Below, piece after piece: positions 7,676 through 9,685 of a DNA stretch of 9,685 nucleotides. Numbering within the stretch: position 1 is the stretch's first letter; each line of letters starts with the position of its first letter. This stretch comes from Rhizorhabdus sp. (GTDB lineage Bacteria > Pseudomonadota > Alphaproteobacteria > Sphingomonadales > Sphingomonadaceae), in contig SCUQ01000433.1 in assembly GCA_004297635.1 (NCBI GenBank), positions 1 through 9,685 on the forward strand, written 5' to 3'. The notes beneath the pieces are model-generated. The model ran no database searches. It was not told where the DNA came from and saw nothing but the letters and a program-made list of their open reading frames with translations. The position numbers and the translations under genes are program-made.

Positions 7676-7701
7676 GCATCCGCGCCGGTCGGCACGGATG
7701 C
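7676..7701 (-). terminator. Strong stem-loop 15 bases after the ftsZ stop
   Basis: GCATCCGTGCC pairs with GGCGCGGATGC over 11 bp (one G-T wobble) around the tetraloop GACC. It lies directly behind ftsZ and before the TPR-SPOR gene. No T-run follows, so termination would have to be non-canonical; alternatively it protects the 3' end of the ftsZ message. Confidence 0.4.
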
Positions 7702-7716
7702 GTATCGGCTTGTCGC

Positions 7717-9177
7717 TTACTGGTTGCCCTGACGGTTCAGGAAGCGCGGCACATCGGGATTGTCGGTGCCGGGCTCGTCGCGCTCGACCTGCGCCTTGGC
7801 GGCGCCGCGGGCGATGTTGGACATGCGTTCGAACAGGGTGGCGCCCGATGAGGACGGACGGCGGACCGGTTCGGCCTCGGCGACCCAGGGGCGGTTGGCG
7901 GAGGGGGTCTCTTCTTCGGGAGCGGCTTCGGGCGCCGGGGTCGGCATCGCCGTTTCCGGCTGGAGGAGAAGCTCGTCGTTGAAGAGGTTGGTCAGTTCGA
8001 GCGGCTCGGCCGGGGCGGGCGCGTCGGGGGCCTCCAGAACGATCTTCTCTTCGGCCGGGGCTTGAGCGGCGGGCGCTGCCGGGGCCGGCGCGGCTTCGGC
8101 CACCGGCTGCTGCGGCGCGGCGGCCTGCGGCACCGCGACCGATTTTTCCTCACGCATGGGGGTGCGCGGCGGGAAGCTGAAGCTTTTCGACGGCTCGGGC
8201 ATGTTGGCGGCATCGACCTCGATGCCGGTCGCGACGACCGAAACGCGGATCCGGCCTTCCAGTTCGTTGTTGAACGCCGAACCCCAGATGATGTTCGCGT
8301 CCTGATCGACCAGCTGACGGATATGGTTGGCAGCCTCGTCGACTTCGAGCAGCCGCATGTCGTCGCCGCCGGTGATCGAAACGATCACGCCCTTGGCGCC
8401 GTTCAGGCTGACGCCGTCGAGCAGCGGATTCGCGATCGCCTTTTCGGCGGCCTCGATCGCGCGATTGTCGCCGGTCGCCTCGCCGGTGCCCATCATCGCC
8501 TTGCCCATCTCGCTCATCACCGAGCGGACGTCGGCGAAGTCGAGGTTGATCAGGCCGGGCATCACCATCAGGTCGGTGATGCCGCGGACGCCCTGCTGGA
8601 GCACCTGATCGGCCATCTGGAACGCTTCCTTGAAGGTCGTGTTCGGGTTGGCGATCAGGAAGAGGTTCTGGTTGGGGATGACGATCAGCGTATCGACATG
8701 CTTCTGCAGCTCCTCGATGCCGGCATCGGCCGCGCGCATGCGGCGGTTGCCTTCGAAGCTGAACGGCTTGGTGACGACGCCGACGGTCAGGATGCCGCGG
8801 TCGCGCGCCGCCTTGGCGATGACCGGCGCGGCACCGGTGCCGGTGCCGCCGCCCATGCCGGCGGCGATGAAGCACATGTGCGAACCTTCGAGCGCCTTCT
8901 CGACCTGCTCCATCGTCTCCTCGGCGGCTGCCCGTCCTATTTCGGGACGGCTGCCGGCACCCAGGCCCTGGGTGATCTTCAGACCGAGCTGGATGCGGCG
9001 TTCCGCCGACGAGGCGTTCAGCGCCTGCGCGTCGGTGTTGGCGACGATGAAATCGACCCCCTGAACCTCGGCGGCGATCATGTTGGCGACCGCGTTTCCG
9101 CCCGCGCCGCCGACTCCGATCACACTGATGCGGGGTTTCAGCTCGTCGACCTGCGGACGCATGAACTCGATCGTCAT
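7717..9177 (-). CDS. ftsZ: Cell division protein FtsZ
   Basis: Tubulin-like GTPase that polymerises into the Z-ring and recruits the divisome at mid-cell. It has 486 residues. The GTPase domain begins [15 protein letters not shown] (16-30), carries the tubulin signature GGGTGTG (109-115) and the synergy (T7) loop [11 protein letters not shown] (211-221), and the core ends near residue 322. A disordered Ala/Pro/Glu-rich linker of about 140 residues follows, then a hydrophobic block [14 protein letters not shown] (445-458) and the C-terminal peptide DVPRFLNRQ (475-483), which binds the FtsA membrane anchor. The ATG at 9177 has AGGGAG seven bases upstream (9185-9190). It follows ftsA by 175 bases. 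That gap holds GANTC sites, a DnaA-like box and a TTAACC motif, so cell-cycle control is likely, as known for Caulobacter ftsZ. A stem-loop follows the stop. Confidence 0.99.
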   Translation of the reverse strand: MTIEFMRPQVDELKPRISVIGVGGAGGNAVANMIAAEVQGVDFIVANTDAQALNASSAERRIQLGLKITQGLGAGSRPEIGRAAAEETMEQVEKALEGSHMCFIAAGMGGGTGTGAAPVIAKAARDRGILTVGVVTKPFSFEGNRRMRAADAGIEELQKHVDTLIVIPNQNLFLIANPNTTFKEAFQMADQVLQQGVRGITDLMVMPGLINLDFADVRSVMSEMGKAMMGTGEATGDNRAIEAAEKAIANPLLDGVSLNGAKGVIVSITGGDDMRLLEVDEAANHIRQLVDQDANIIWGSAFNNELEGRIRVSVVATGIEVDAANMPEPSKSFSFPPRTPMREEKSVAVPQAAAPQQPVAEAAPAPAAPAAQAPAEEKIVLEAPDAPAPAEPLELTNLFNDELLLQPETAMPTPAPEAAPEEETPSANRPWVAEAEPVRRPSSSGATLFERMSNIARGAAKAQVERDEPGTDNPDVPRFLNRQGNQ

Positions 9178-9221
9178 AGATGTTCTCCCTGGCGGTCGTG
9201 CCCGCCGAAGCAGTGATTTGG

Positions 9222-9246
9222 CCGAATCTTGCCAGACGCGATTCGG
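9222..9246. promoter_or_regulatory. Inverted repeat with two GANTC (CcrM) sites before ftsZ
   Basis: CCGAATC and GATTCGG form a perfect seven-bp inverted repeat with an 11-base spacer, 45-69 bases before the ftsZ start. Each arm contains one GANTC, the CcrM adenine-methylation target. In Caulobacter, CcrM methylation with GcrA promotes ftsZ transcription. Alternatively the repeat is a leader hairpin in the ftsZ message. Confidence 0.5.
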
Positions 9247-9267
9247 TGAAGCACGCGAAAAATTGCG

Positions 9268-9276
9268 CTATCCACA
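9268..9276 (+). promoter_or_regulatory. DnaA-box-like sequence before ftsZ
   Basis: CTATCCACA matches the DnaA box TTATCCACA at eight of nine positions, about 90 bases before the ftsZ start. DnaA directly stimulates ftsZ in Caulobacter, so the position makes sense, but a single box with one mismatch is weak evidence. Confidence 0.35.
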
Positions 9277-9284
9277 GATTTCCG

Positions 9285-9292
9285 GGTTAACC
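9285..9292. promoter_or_regulatory. GGTTAACC palindrome, possible CtrA half-site
   Basis: TTAACC on both strands matches half of the CtrA box TTAA-N7-TTAAC. The second half is missing, so this is only a possible weak site, about 110 bases before ftsZ in the ftsA-ftsZ gap. Confidence 0.25.
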
Positions 9293-9352
9293 GTGTTTGC
9301 GGCGGGGTGGCGGTCCGCCGCCGCAGGGTTCGCGGGAGACCCATACCCCCCA

Positions 9353-9685
9353 TCAATAGCCGCTCTTGAAGGCCGCGATCATCTTGCCGACGAGGCCCAT
9401 CGGCTGCGGCCGGTGGACGGTCTGTTCGGCAGCGAAGGGACGCAGTTCGGCGGGGTTGGTCGCCGCCACCTGAGCGAGGCCGACCAAGGTGGCGAATGCG
9501 GGGCCGCTATGCGCGTCGGGCAATCCCGCCAGCGTGCGGGGCCGGCCGACGCGGACGCTGCGCCCCAGCACACCCTGTGCATAATCCGCGATTCCGCGCA
9601 GTTCCGCGCCGCCGCCGGTCAGCACCACCTGCCGCCCGACCGGGCCGACATAGCCGAGCTCGGTCAGCGCCTTGGCGACGGCATC
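9353..9685 (-). CDS. ftsA: Cell division protein FtsA, C-terminal 110 residues
   Basis: The 5' part lies beyond the window. FtsA is the actin-like ATPase that tethers FtsZ to the membrane. Visible are VVLTGGGAELRGIADYAQ, the ATP-contacting glycine motif of subdomain 2 of the actin fold, then VRVGRPRTLAGLPDA and FATLVGLAQVAA. A short linker ends in GLVGKMIAAFKSGY, the amphipathic membrane-targeting helix typical of FtsA C-termini. It lies directly before ftsZ on the same strand, the usual order at the end of the division cluster. The stop is TGA. Confidence 0.95.
   Translation of the reverse strand, partial: DAVAKALTELGYVGPVGRQVVLTGGGAELRGIADYAQGVLGRSVRVGRPRTLAGLPDAHSGPAFATLVGLAQVAATNPAELRPFAAEQTVHRPQPMGLVGKMIAAFKSGY

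Noticed and set aside
8062..9216. 384-codon open frame on the plus strand opposite ftsZ
   Set aside because: Shadow of ftsZ codon usage; no ribosome site or family similarity seen.
9174..9356. 60-codon minus-strand frame filling the ftsA-ftsZ gap
   Set aside because: TTG start inside the ftsA end, Arg-rich composition, and it covers the regulatory motifs and the ftsZ ribosome site; more likely untranslated leader.

Overview
The window comes from a high-GC alphaproteobacterium, most likely a sphingomonad (Sphingomonadaceae). The evidence is the protein sequences (FtsZ with C-terminal peptide DVPRFLNRQ, alphaproteobacterial ArgS and dNTPase), the pervasive G/C third positions, and an intergenic inverted-repeat element of a type I associate with sphingomonad genomes. 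I did not confirm the species. All seven genes I can support lie on the minus strand, so the window reads from right to left: ftsA (3' end only), ftsZ, a TPR-SPOR protein, a small exported protein, dgt, an M28 membrane peptidase, argS and a membrane-anchored SPOR protein (5' part only; the last of these makes eight with the partial ftsA).

Right part (9685-7676): the end of the division cluster. ftsA is followed by a 175-bp gap and ftsZ. The gap holds two GANTC (CcrM-type) sites in a perfect inverted repeat, a near-consensus DnaA box and a GGTTAACC motif, suggesting cell-cycle control of ftsZ. A strong hairpin follows the ftsZ stop codon. Next (7603-6206) comes a periplasmic TPR protein ending in a SPOR domain, a plausible septal partner of FtsZ.

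Middle (6205-5738): a 130-bp inverted-repeat element with perfect 26-bp ends lies directly behind the SPOR gene, followed by an 84-residue exported protein I do not recognise.

Left part (5697-1): dgt, M28 peptidase, argS and a SPOR protein. dgt and the peptidase overlap at TGATG; argS and the SPOR gene overlap at TAATG. Many alphaproteobacteria have dgt-argS-SPOR-nagZ-scpAB in a row, so the peptidase looks like an insertion into a conserved operon. The 298-bp gap between peptidase and argS is the most intriguing stretch. It contains an exact match to the alphaproteobacterial SOS (LexA) box GTTC-N7-GTTC, a 37-codon open frame, a 10-bp GC-rich hairpin just behind that frame, and then a candidate argS promoter. 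It may be a small unrecognised SOS-controlled transcription unit.

Themes that join the genes: septation and murein (FtsA, FtsZ, two SPOR proteins), nucleotide pool control (Dgt), translation (ArgS) and envelope proteolysis (M28). No tRNA, rRNA, CRISPR array, insertion sequence or phage gene was seen.
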